64,000 nucleotides of DNA from Pomacea canaliculata (Eukaryota; Mollusca; Gastropoda; Architaenioglossa; Ampullariidae): NCBI RefSeq assembly GCF_003073045.1, contig NC_037603.1:13770192-13834191 (forward strand), read 5' to 3'. Below are positions 34,981-46,800 of this stretch, in pieces; positions within the stretch are counted from its first letter, which is position 1; each line of letters begins with the position of its first letter. The position numbers and the translations under genes were made by a program. The notes beneath the pieces are model-generated. The model searched no databases, was not told the DNA's origin, and saw only the letters and a program-made list of their open reading frames with translations.

Positions 34981-36644
34981 GTTTGTGGTGCTGGATAAAG
35001 GGAAGTGCCATCCACCTGACTTAGCTTCCATCTTCCCAGTGTTGCAGGCAACTACAGAGTACTCAGTTTTGCTTTGTAACAGAACACATACTGATCCGGT
35101 AAATGTGAACTTTCGTATTTTGTGATCCAGATTTCTAAAAATAACAGCACATAAAAATCACAAGTTTTATGAGCATTGCCTAAAATATTATGACTCAGGG
35201 TTTAAATATTACTACTTAAGCCAAATACATGTACACTCAAATAACATATACAGTACCACAACTTTAGCATCCAATGAATCAATGTAAATTCATAGTTCTT
35301 TCCTATTATTATATGTATATATCATGTTATGCGAGTAGAAAGGATCAGGCTGCATCAGACAATGTACATGTCTGATTTATTTTTCACTGGCTACTCCTAT
35401 TTTTCATCTAACAAGACTGTTTCTGCCACAGTGTCATCTGTTGGCTGACATTTAAGTCTCTAGTATAGTTGAGTGACAGGTAGTTTTGGGTGTGCTGTGC
35501 ACTGAAATCACCTCCAGATGGGAAAATGGGCTTACAAATTCAGTTCCTATTATCTACACCTGTCACTTTTAAAAACTCTCCATAATATTCCAAAATGCAT
35601 AACATAAATCTGTTTTACAGTTTTGATGGATATTAATATATGTATGTGAAACTCTGATCCAGAATATTAAAGTGACATTATAAGAGGACATTGCCGGCGT
35701 AGCCAAGAGAATTATAGCCAGGTCCTACATGAGAAAGTATCACACAGTTCAGACAGCTGTTTGCTTTCCCTATTGTCTCATACAAACTCCTCCAAAAATC
35801 ATACTTTAATTAAATTTAGTTAATGTCTTAAGATGATCAATTTAACTGTTTTTGCTGGATAATTATACATGGTTTTATTAATTTCATTATCATTTGTTAG
35901 GATTTCACTGCATGGCTAAACCGAGTCTGCCACAAAGGTAACCTGCCATGCTTGACTTTTAATTTTAGGAGTAGAAATTACCTTAGGATGTAAAACGCAC
36001 TTTTCTACACCGTTTTGAGATGGCTAGTCACACTTTCGCAAACCTGTGCAGGCTGCTTGGTGTTTATGGTTACACGCAGAGTGAAGCAGCCATGCAGACT
36101 GAGCAAGTCGTCATTTCTCAGCCTAACCTCCTTTAATTGTAAACTTGATTTTATCGAATATCAACGTATCCGTAATGCATATAAATTACGTTAGGTGAAA
36201 ATTGTATGGTGCATGGTAGTCCAAATAGTTTTTGCAAATATTTCTTTACAGCCGTTGGCTTCGTCCACTGTGAACGTGCTTTTTTTTTTCTTTTTTTTTA
36301 AAATAATAAACGCTCCGCCCGACCGTCTGAGAATCAAGCGATATCGGGACTTAAAAAATATCAGACTAAAACCAAAGTCAGCGCTCAAGCGATAAAAACG
36401 ATAAATGAAACGTTCAGAACACAATTATAGGGACTGGTCGTCCTCATCGGCTTAAAATTTTGCTTAATGAGTTAATCACTTCCTCTCGTCTTATCAATGG
36501 TTGACGGGACGCCGATCGAGCCAGCAACTATAGGCCATCACGAACTTAATTGTATTACTGGACTGCTGCCAGCTCGAGTTTTCTTTTTTACAGTTAGCTA
36601 CTAAAACGAGGCAGGTGTTACAAAGGCTCCGGTTAAGTCACATT
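34981..36644. other. Intergenic, no gene recognised
   Basis: It should contain the promoter of the membrane-protein gene on the left. A 39-codon plus-strand ORF starting 'MASHTFANLCRLLGV' near 36020 has no support. An A/T homopolymer pair lies at 36277-36306. Nothing else stands out. Confidence 0.4.
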
Positions 36645-37100
36645 AATAATAATAAATGCAAAATTGTTAAAGCGCATACTCAACACTCCTAAGATCGAGT
36701 AAGAATGAAATATGGACAGCATACGAGGGACAGGAAAACAAATAACATATGAGCAATAAAAGAATGAACAACCGTACTAAACGAAGAATAAAATGAAATA
36801 CGTAACATGTACAAAGAGGAACCAAAGAACAAGAACAAGAGCTGAGAGTAACATATATGATATTGCAAAGGACGACTAGCATTATGGGAAAGGTTGTTAC
36901 GAGAAATGTTTGGGGAAGAGTTAATTGCACGTTTTCAATGCACGTTTAAAGGATTCAGTAGCGGGTAGGTGGCGGATATGGAGAGGGAGAAAGTTTCATT
37001 CTTTCACTTCACAATAACAAAAAATCGTGTGGCCATATGTTAATTGTTGTTTTGGTGACAGGATCGAAGAGTAAGATCGAGACGATCATCAGACGATCAG
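36645..37100 (+). repeat. Dispersed repeat, copy B (shorter)
   Basis: Second copy of the element at 3737-4690, same orientation, matching from 'aataataaatgcaaaatt' through 'gacgactagcattatgg' to 'gagacgatcatcagacga', with many substitutions and small indels. It stops near 37100, about 500 bp earlier than copy A, and is followed at once by a cluster of local repeats. The divergence between the copies suggests an old family. Confidence 0.7.
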
Positions 37101-37985
37101 TTGTCTATAGCCGGGACATTATTAAGACTTTTTTGCTTTTAATTGTTTCCTTGCCTCTGAAATAAATCTGTTTGTGTACTTGCTTCATTTAAAATTCTTG
37201 TTCAGTCGTGATAGATGTATCTTCTTTTGTGTGTGTGTTTAACTGTTGCTGCATAAAACGTTGTTTGTTTTGGGAAAGGAGACGATATCATATAAGGAGA
37301 GAGCGATCAGTTGTCGAGCCTTAAGGGACATTATATATTAGCTTTTTTGGTTTCCTTAGAGCGGTGGTGCGTGTGTTAAAGATACGCCTGTCATTTCAAT
37401 TTAACATCTGCCAGAGTCATTAAATCTGTGTCCGTTTCTGCTGTTCTTTCTCTGCGCGATGGCATCTGTTTACAGGGCTGACTGACTCCGTATATAGAGG
37501 GTTGCTGACAGCGAGGGAGACGAAAACAACAATTCCCCCCCCCCCCCGCCCACGCCTCTGAATAAATCTGGTTTGTGAGAAAAGTAATATTGCTTCTTAA
37601 AATTCTTGTTCCCAACGTGACAAGGCCTTTTTGACGAACCTTTTTTTGCTTTAGTTTTTGTTGAATTTCGTTGCTGCATAAAACGTGTTAATGTTTGTTT
37701 CAGCGTTTCTATAGTGATCTGTGCCCTATAGCTCTTTTCCGTTAATTGTTGTACTTATGTGCGTGTGCATTGAAAGATCTCACATGAGTACATTTATAGC
37801 GGAATGTAACGTCTGCTGCTCAGTCAAAAACAGAAAATACGTGTGTCCCTCTCCGTGTGTGTGCTAGGTCTAGGATATGACGCCGACGTATAAGCTCACT
37901 GTATAATTATTAATGGCTGCCTGACTCCATATTATCTAGGGTTGGAGAAGGTAAGACAGCGAGGAAGACGAGATGGACACACCTA
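37078..37985 (+). repeat. Cluster of local direct repeats (three interleaved modules)
   Basis: Three modules recur. Module Z ('gatcagttgtc..gggacatta') is at 37096-37130 and 37307-37345. Module Y ('cctctgaaataaatctg ... aaaattcttgtt ... gttgctgcataaaacgt') is at about 37154-37262 and 37553-37690. Module X ('ggctgactgactcc..tat..tagggttg..gacagcgagg.agacga') is at 37478-37530 and 37912-37972. The copies are in direct orientation and imperfect, as after successive partial tandem duplication. A C12 run lies at about 37536-37549. Confidence 0.6.
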
Positions 37986-37989
37986 ATCC

Positions 37990-38140
37990 CCCTCGATAAT
38001 TGTCACTACTGCAGTTAAAGGTCTCGATTTCAAATCTCGTCTCTGTGACACCTGTTCATAGGAATGGGAAGCAAGATCTCATCCTATGAGCGACTATATT
38101 CGGAGGATATAGGCAGATTATCTTTCGCCCTCGCTGGCAT
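37990..38140 (+). mobile_element. Possible SINE, same family as the one at 39.85 kb
   Basis: 'cgatttcaaatctcgtctc' is a degenerate B box followed by the same 'atctcgtctc..gacacc/gatacacc' phrase seen after the B box at 39916. The A box is not visible. Confidence 0.35.
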
Positions 38141-39142
38141 CACCAATCGGCACAGGCCCGGAATAAAATACCTGGATCTCTAACGTCTTCTGATGAGTCA
38201 TTGAGAAGTGCAAGCATCCCAACCTCTCCTGTTATAGCTGTCACCCCTGCATCCTCTGATAGTCGACTTTGAACCCCTCGTCCTATAAATAAATGTCTCA
38301 GATGGCAATTTAAAGATTTTGTAGCAGCTTCATGGAAGTTCACGACTCCGGGACACTGTTCAGAAACCGAAAAATAGGTTTAGGATTGAGGCTAGGATCA
38401 CATACTTCTACACTGTTGGACCATATGTGCTCAAGTTTTATTGCGATTTTAGGGTGTATAAGTGACGTCCATAACAATTTGTAATAAATACGTAATCAAC
38501 GCTCCTGAAGTATGTACAGTTAGTCCAAGATGCCTGTTCCTTTTTCCTCCATGTAACTATATATAATGCACTAAGCCAGGCACAGTTCACAAATCATTAC
38601 ATATGGACAGGTTTGATTTTGCCTCCGTTAAAGAGGCAGATTTTTGAATTTTGAATGTCGCATAATACTGTTAGCTTGGGTATAGGTTCTTGAATGATGG
38701 AACTTAGAATATTTTGAAGTCAGTTTTCTGTATGTTCTGCTGCAGCTGTCGCCTGTTTGGATCCCAGGCACTCATCTGTTGTACGCAATGTCTGCCGTCA
38801 GCACTTGACGACATTACGATTCTTCAGCAATACACTGCAACACAAAATACCAAGTCTATTTTATTGGCAAGTAGTGGGAAAGGAGATGTAATCAATCGCA
38901 GAGCAATAACTGGTGTCCACATCAATCTGCGCGCACACGCATTCTTCCATATGCAAGTGTGCATGAGGTTCCCTTCCATCCCTCCTATAAGCTCTGCTGT
39001 TTCCAGACAATGTATTTTTTAAACATCAGCTGCTTCAAGTCTGCTTCCTTTCCATCCAAACCCACGCCATTTTTTTTGAAAAAAAAGCAAATTTAATGCA
39101 ATCCACCCAAAATACAAAATGACTAAATGCGTATGCATTAAA
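38141..39142. other. No gene recognised
   Basis: It lies downstream of the PPxY gene, so it may hold its 3' UTR or an unseen last exon. I looked on the minus strand for a phase-0 acceptor with a convincing coding tail and did not find one. Confidence 0.4.
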
Positions 39143-40730
39143 CTACACACTTACCAGAATGATCCACACTATCACCCAAGGCCAGAAGAAAAGAGAGATT
39201 ATCAAATGAAGAGCATGGTTAACCCCTTTACTGCAGAGAAAAAGGGAAAAATGTTATTTAAAATGTAGCCTAATGAACTTCTATGTGGAGCGTGCATCAA
39301 CACTTTACATGTCATTGCCTTTTGTTAGATGATAACACTTATGGATAGCAGATAATATCACGCGCACATAAGAACCTATTTTTCATGAGTAGTGTATGTG
39401 AACACAATGGAGATTAGAGTCGTCTGAACAAAATTACAAACGTTTGTGAACTTCTGTTGGGCTTTTCTGTATCTTGAATCTTACATTTTTTTTTATTTCT
39501 GATCATGTGGACCCAATGGTGGTCGTTATGTGTTTATCTTTTCTAAGATCTCCCAGTAACCCCGGCCAACATTTTCGCAACGCAACTTACTTTTGTTGAA
39601 CGACTGTCGTAGGTTGTTGGGTCCCAACCATCACTACATTCGGCATCTGCAGATGGGAGGTAGTTCTTAATTATCATTAGCTCATGTATACTGTCGGATT
39701 AAAAAGGGCATGACCTTTATCATCTTACTTAATGAAACTGCTTGCGATTTTTTGTTTGAAGTGAGCGAATGACTGTCACTAATCACCCAACGGAAAGTTA
39801 TTCAATATCTTTTAAAAGTGCAGCAAGTGAACTGACAAACCAAGGGGGCGCTGACAGTCTAATGGTTAAAACACTTGCTTGTAACCGCTGTGGTTTGAGG
39901 CTCTGGGTTCAGATCTCGTCTCGATACACCATCTTTATGCGACAGGCTATTCGCAGAGCTTCTTCTATCTGCCCGAAGCATAGGGCATGCGTGAGGCCCT
40001 CGACGCCACGGTTTTTTCAACAGCGCGATGCCCAAGATGACTATCAAAAGCGCGGGACCCCAGGGAGATGCTTCGCCTGCTTGCCCAAGGGTCCTGCTTG
40101 TGGATGTTAGACTTCAAATTTTCCCAAATTACAAGGGACCCTAATCCCCCAAAACTTACCGGTTGTCCAGCAACGTAGCCAGGTTGAGGTGGTGGGTATG
40201 CTCCAGGAGGATAGCCACCCTGTGGCTGACTGTAGCCGGCTGGGGGATAGCCTGGCGGTGGTGGAGCGTAGCCACCTTGATAGCCTGGCTGGGGCGGGGG
40301 ATAGCCCCCAGCAGCAGGATAGACGGCGCCTGCTGGTGTTGGCTGCACGACGTATGCTGGTGGTGGCTGCACCAAGGTGGCCGGCTCATGTTTTCCGTGC
40401 ACCGGCTCGATCCCGCTGATGACACATTAATTATTTGTGATTCTTTTGCTATAAAAACGCGTCCAACAGGTTTTTTCAGTCTTTTCTTGTTACCACCGTT
40501 ATTATAGCCACCCCTACTTATATCAAAATCAACGGAGACATGTCTGAACCAGCGCGCTGTGATATAACCTCCGTTGCTTGAGTAGTTATAACAATAACAA
40601 TAATAAAAATAAAATCAACCAGCCAACCTACTCCCCGCTTTTTTTTTTCTTTGTGCATGCGAAAAAAATATAACACACCACTTTTCAGTTCACAGTCACC
40701 AAGAAATGTCCCTTCTAACCTGTCAGCCAT
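39143..40730 (-). CDS. Small proline-rich PPxY membrane protein
   Basis: Not a family I can name. Exons on the minus strand: 40720-40730 (only 11 coding nt, ATGGCTGACAG), 40160-40415, 39591-39646 and 39155-39230. Phases join (2, 0, 2, 0) and give 133 codons. The last exon either reads on for three codons to TAG at 39143-39145 or splices at a strong GTAAGTG donor to an exon I could not find. The N-terminal half is Pro/Gly/Tyr-rich (repeats of GYPPPQPGY type) with a PPAY motif, a likely WW-domain/NEDD4-ligase docking site. The C-terminal part is one hydrophobic segment after 'NHALHLIISLFFWPWVIVW'. The layout recalls small endosomal or Golgi adaptor proteins with PY motifs; that role is inferred. 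Confidence 0.65.
39847..40110 (+). mobile_element. tRNA-derived SINE in intron 2 of the PPxY gene
   Basis: A tRNA-like head: 'CAGTCTAATGGTTAAAAC' is a good A box (compare TGGTCTAATGGTTA) and 'CTGGGTTCAGATCTC' a good B box about 40 nt later. A roughly 190-bp GC-richer body follows. It lies antisense to the host gene and ends only about 50 bp from the donor of exon 2 (40159). It is too changed in the stems to be a working tRNA. Confidence 0.6.
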
Positions 40731-41250
40731 CGTGTGCAGAAAAGTTCTCCGTGGGTCTGTAAGAGAAAGTTGTTAAAGAGCTGTCGGCTGGACTCAGGCT
40801 CAGTAGACGCCGCTCATCTTGCTGTCACAACTACCGGTGAGACTAAAGATTTCCGACAGACGCATCTGCCTAAATCACAGCTCCTCCTGCTTGACCCTCT
40901 ACCCCTGCAAATGACCCGGAGTCAGACGGTGACGATTGTCATGTCATACCTGCTGCACTTGCAGGATGCCGCGGGACCGGAACACGGATGCTGTTTGCAG
41001 CGCGGGAACAGGACGCAACAAGTCCACGGAAGCCCAAGCGGCTGGCAGGTCACCGGTTTTGAGTGGGAATGTCAACGGAATCTCGTCTTCCACGCACTGT
41101 ACCTTCGGAACAATGAACGTCATAGCGACCCGGACGTCTAGCCAATCTTACCTCCGGCACTTGATTGCCGCTTACGTCGAAGCGTCCGGCACGAACCCTC
41201 TTGTACTTAGTCCCTATGTGTGTGCAGTTCACAGTAAAGACAAATTACTC
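40731..41250. promoter_or_regulatory. CpG- and GC-rich stretch upstream of the PPxY gene
   Basis: This 500 bp is visibly richer in GC and CpG than the DNA on both sides ('gatgccgcgggaccgg', 'gtcgaagcgtccggcacg'). It abuts the start codon of the minus-strand gene, so it probably holds its promoter and 5' UTR. Open frames occur on both strands by composition alone; none looks conserved. Confidence 0.4.
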
Positions 41251-43877
41251 TTAAATTCAATATATAATTGAGAAATTTGATATTTCAATTCTGATGGCCA
41301 CTCCATCTCTTATCTACTTCGTTTTTCTTCACCAGTCTTTTTGTTTCAATGGTAAATTAGACCAAAATGCATTTTTTTAAACAGAAAATTTTTTCATTAA
41401 ATGACACACATGAAAAAGACGAGTGTCTTTGGAAGTGTGAACCAAGAAACTTTCATACTTAACAAACTTTATGACCATCATTTGGTCCAAAGAATCAAAG
41501 AGCTCAAAAATAATAAACTACTTGACTGAAATACCTGACAGAACAACAGAAACACTCAAAGACAAGTACAATTTCCACTCCCTTACCCCACTCTGTCCAT
41601 CACAAACACGAAGAAACTTAAAAACACTTTTTCCCTTTCTTTCCAAACTGGTACAATGAAAGTATGATACAGATCATCGAGTACATAACTTCATACTACT
41701 GTTACTGGGGGACTAATATAATTTATCTGTATTAACAACAGCAGGATATGTAAAGCCATGTCATGCTAAGAAACCATTATGTGATCTTAACCTAATGACA
41801 ATAGTTTGATATTTATATATTTACAGACATTATCAATGTATGGGGCTGTACAATTTTGTGGTGCATGCAAATGTATGTGTAACACTATTTTAGTCAGTAA
41901 TGATTTGCTGAAAATCTGTTCTCTTGCTGTAGACAACAATGCAAATAGTGAACGATCTGCACAGGTTAAAAGATAATTTCATTTCACAAACAGGATCTGG
42001 ATACAACCTATGACATGCATCACCTTATACAGCAAATGTTTATATAAAACTCATCCACATATATGCTTACATAGATGTTTCAGAGCAGCTTCAATAAAGT
42101 CTCACCAATGGTGATCCAACATGAAACATAATTGTGAGTTCATGTGATAACATAACTGGATCGTATATTTATAATACATGATGATACTAAGGCTTGGACA
42201 CAAATATGTGGTTAACTCACCCTGATGTAATTCCTAACCTTGTCAAAGGGTTAAGAGGTCTTCGACACATGTCAAGAGATTACACTCCTAAAAAATTATC
42301 TTTTTAGCACAATGCATTTTTAAATGTCAAAAACATATTAAACTGTGATATATAGAAAATGTGTTATTTATTGTTACTGCCAGCTGATAAAAGATTCCCT
42401 GACAAAAATAGTGAAACTCGGTGCCATTTTTATTATGTACACATTTTTCAAGGGTTTCAATAATGCAAAAAAGATTATGTACATATCTTTACATAGTATA
42501 GAAAAACAAAGGACTGTACACATATATACAAGTGACTTAACCCTCAACTTAACTCTTGACTGTAGGAAGTAGGGGTGTACAACTCATGTACTTCAAAATT
42601 TTGACAAAGGAAAATAAGCAGGCAAGTATAGAAATAAACTACTATTAGTCTAGTTTTCTCAGAATTTCACCCCAACACAAACCTTTTTTGATCACTCCAA
42701 TAGTAACATAAACTCTAAAAGCAGTGTTTCCACTGCTTACGGTTGAACAAATAAACTCAAGTGACAATTTTCCAGTCAAGACCCAAGAGTAGGAACAGGG
42801 CATAAATGATGACAATTGTAAATAACAAATAATATTCTTATAAACAGTAGAAAGCAGCTGTTTTGCAGTCATAAATTTCATCTTCATCAATGCTTGTTCA
42901 TTTATCTCTTACCAGGCTAAATTAATGTTCACATTATTTTGGTAAATAAAGACTTTTGATTCTTCACTTGTTCTCTCTGCTCAAGCAAAATAAAAGTTTC
43001 AAAGAAATTCAAAGCAAAATGTGATTAGAAAGAAAACAATGGTCTGAGGTAAAGAATTTCAAAGTTGTAAAAGAATCTGAGATGCATCAAAACCAGCTGA
43101 AAGGCTGTAGTCAGTGGCATTATGTACAGTCTTCAGGCAAACACGGAGCAGTGAATTTATCAAAGGGCAATCCATGATGAGAGCGGCCAAAATCAAGCCA
43201 GTAGCAACTGTTGCTGTCTTATCGTTTCGAAGAGAGATGATTGGTAGATAGATAAATGTGATATTTGGCACACTTATAATGATAGTTTGCTGGAATCCAC
43301 ACCCACTACTGCCATTAAGCTGAGTTTTCATGTACCTTCATTTGATCATCAAAGAAATTTCAGCATGCTTTTCAAAAACAGATTCAAGCAGTTTTCAAAC
43401 TCTGACCAGCTTGAAAAGGTTTTGTTCAAATGTTTGTTCACATTTTTGTTCTGATAATCACTAACAACTAGATATATTAAAAATTAAATAATTTTTGGCA
43501 ACAACAGTCATTACAGACAGAAAGTGACAAAACCACACAACCAAACAGGATGCGCCAGCATTTAGTATTATAATACCTTACATAACAAATGTGTACAAGA
43601 TCAACCTCAAACAACCTGAGTCCAGTACAGAAGGTAACAACACATATGAACAACCATTGTATTTTAAAAGAATATGTGATGGTTCTCTCATATGACACCA
43701 ACAGAAACACCTCGCTGTATGTCATAACGAGAATTTAAGCCATGGGCTACACTCAGTGGTCCCCATCTGATGATCACTACTCATCAATTCTGTACAACAC
43801 AGTTTCCCACACTGGCTGGGCTGGCAGTGTCAGTGAAGACAACAGAATATCTTCACCTGCTTCAATCCATCAAATGA
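41251..43877 (-). other. AT-rich stretch downstream of ECT2, probably 3' UTR
   Basis: It starts just past the ECT2 stop (read leftward) and has no conserved frame. Many TTTATT motifs on the + strand (for example 42429-42434) read AATAAA on the ECT2 strand, so the true poly(A) site cannot be singled out. Confidence 0.35.
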
Positions 43878-46800
43878 TCACAAGTATTTGCTAGCTGAGC
43901 GGGCACCCATCGTAGCATACTTATGTGTTCCCTTGCCAACAGGAGTCAGTGGGTATTGCATTGGTGAACTCTCCTCCTGAATGAGATACAAAAATTTCTT
44001 TGAAGTCTAAGGCTTATCCACATAGACAAAAAAAAAAAAAAGAAAAAGAAAAAAAAAAAAAAAAAAAACAGCATGAAAATGAAAACACCAATGTTGTACT
44101 TCAAAATAACAGGTTCCTTTGATTTGAGCCAAAGATTTCCCAACAAAAATAAATTTATTTTTGAAAAATGCATAATTACTCAAAAAATGTGAATAGCAAT
44201 GTGTGGGAGTGGTTGTTGTGCCATTGTGATGTACATATGTATTCATTTTGACCCCAGGAAATTCTGTCCATTTTACCAAGGATTCATTCTACACATAATT
44301 ACAAGAATTCCTATATGACTCAAATTTATTATTACTGAAAAGAAAATTAGGCAAGAAAGGTATTTCTTGTGTTGGTCGTTCTCAATAGTTTCAAATAAAT
44401 TCAGTGCTGAGGAAAACATTTAACAACAATATGTAACAGCTATAAAGTCTAATATTTGAAAGTGCACTTTCTACCACTTACACTGACCTCCATCTTCCAT
44501 TTTCTCAATAGAGAAAGAACAAAAAAAACACCCCTCCAACTCTTTACCCTGTTTAAAATTCTAATTCAAGGTACATTGTGGAATGACTTTTATCTGTGGA
44601 GGCAACTAAGGAAAATCTGAAAAGCACATGCATGTTTTCAGAGCTTTTGCTGCAGTCATGTCAACAAAGTTTATTTAATATTGTTGTATCTACCTGAAGA
44701 GAGTAGGCCCCCAGGCTGATGCAGTCACTATCCTCAAAGTGAGATGTTCCAGAAACAGAAGTTTCCTGTGAAAAGTCATAGATTGCAAACTTTACATAAA
44801 TAATGTCTTACACAGCAGTATGTCACAAACATAACACCCCTGAAAATAGACTTCCAAACAACGATTAAGGTGGAAGATGCTCTTATAACTCTTTTTTCTT
44901 AGCCTTGGCACCTAGCAAAAAAAAAAAAGGTGATATTTGCACAAGCAAATTGTGTACACAAATTACCCTCTGCACAAAACATTTAGGGGAAAACAAAAAA
45001 GTAGGTAAAGATCTGCTCACTGTCAAGTCAAGAGTGCTAGCCAGGCGCCTGCCCTGCAAGTCCCCTGATGAGTCTCGCATGAATGGGCTGAAGACGTGTG
45101 ACACAGCACGTTTTAATTTCAGGGGAGTGCGGTTCATTGAAAATGCCCTGCTGACTCGCTTTCCGAATCTGTCAAAATAAACCCTGAACTTGTTGCATAT
45201 TACATGTTAATTCAACATAATGCATACTTTTCTTTGATGTTGACATTTGAGGTCTTGCACATGTAATTAGAAGAGAGTTATTTTCTCACTCATTTGTAAA
45301 TACCTTGCAGTCAACATAATCAAGAAATTGAAAAAAATCTTATGTAATCCTTTGGCTGTCTTTCAGGATTGTATACTCATGTAAAATTACAGCCAGACTA
45401 GTTTCACTTCATGCCTATCTTATTACTAACATCACATATTTAGAGCCATGTAAATCAAACGCCCACTACTTGATGTGAATAAGTGAATATCACACAATAT
45501 TCTTATTTAAGCAAAATAAAAAACCACGAAAGTTACCCTTTACCACTGTGTTTGACCAATGAGTTTTAAATGTAAGGTGTTATAAACATAAAAGAGAATA
45601 ATCTTCATGAAGATAGAAGACTTAAAGAGATGAACACGACCCAGTTTTCAAAACAAAGATACCATTATAAGTATTTTTCTAAAGACATAAACAGGATAAC
45701 ACTATTTTGAGTAATTACAAAATCTAAACAAGCTTATTCCTCATCACTTACTTGGCTGCCTTACTGAGACGATGATGTAGTTCTCGTGTTGTTATTCCCA
45801 GTTCCTCTCCTCTCACAGGAGCAAGAAATGACTCCTAAAAATGAACCAACCCCCAAGAGTTGATAATATGTCACAGGAACTTCAAATAGCCACAAGTAAT
45901 GCTTAATTTTTTTTTTCTCTAATCATGACCATCACTGCTACTCATGTAGACTGCTATCCTTTATAAAGTAACCTAAGTTTACCTACCATTCTGTCAGTCT
46001 TTGGCACATTGCTTGACCCTTCCTACTTATATATATTCCCTTTTTAAGTTCCTGTTTTTAGCCCTGTTTCCAGCCTTCCGGAGGTGCTTTACATGTTATG
46101 GTCAAGAACCTGCAGGGTTTTAGAGGAGGTATCTTTAAACAATTTTGCCTCAACATTATTTTGATTCATATTTCCACTCTCTGATCTTTTGGCATTACCT
46201 ACAGTGTCTTTCTGGGGTTGATCAAAACATTTCAGATGCAACATCTTCCAGAGGCATTTGTCCACAAAATATTTCATCCTGTGGGAGCTAGACAGGATTC
46301 CACACCATGTTTCTAAGCTTCTTGTATTTGAAGACAGACTTACCTATATTCTAATATAATCACATGGCTATAAAGACAGTGTGTAATCATGAACCAGAGG
46401 GCCAGATAAAGATTATGTAAAGCCAGATAAGGGTAATAATGAAGCAATTGTCTGAGATGAAAAAAAATTAAACAAAACAAAATATTTAAAAAAACCCTTA
46501 CGAAATCTGTTCGACAGACAGCATTAGCAATGTTCTTGCAGAGTCAGTGAGCATATCTGATTTGCACATATCCCCAGCGTCCATCATGAAGGCAAGAAGT
46601 TTTTCATTTGCTTGCCCTTTCTCTCGGTAGATCAAGCCAAATGCAAGCATGCAATCTGAAAACAATTAACAGTGATAACTGAACAAAAAACTCTTCTAAA
46701 AGGTTTAGCAGCCACAAGTTTCTTCAGCTAAACTCGCATTATTTATCACCAAAAATTACAACAGTTCAAGTCTAAGTTTTACAATTATAAACAGTATCTT

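Noticed and set aside
40163-40507. Plus-strand ORF of 114 aa, Trp-rich
   Set aside because: Antisense to the proline-rich exon; Trp codons mirror the CCA/CCT proline codons.
40734-41271. Overlapping plus-strand ORFs of 135 and 111 aa
   Set aside because: GC-rich composition lengthens chance frames; codon pattern and sequence show nothing conserved, and the location fits the promoter of the minus-strand gene.
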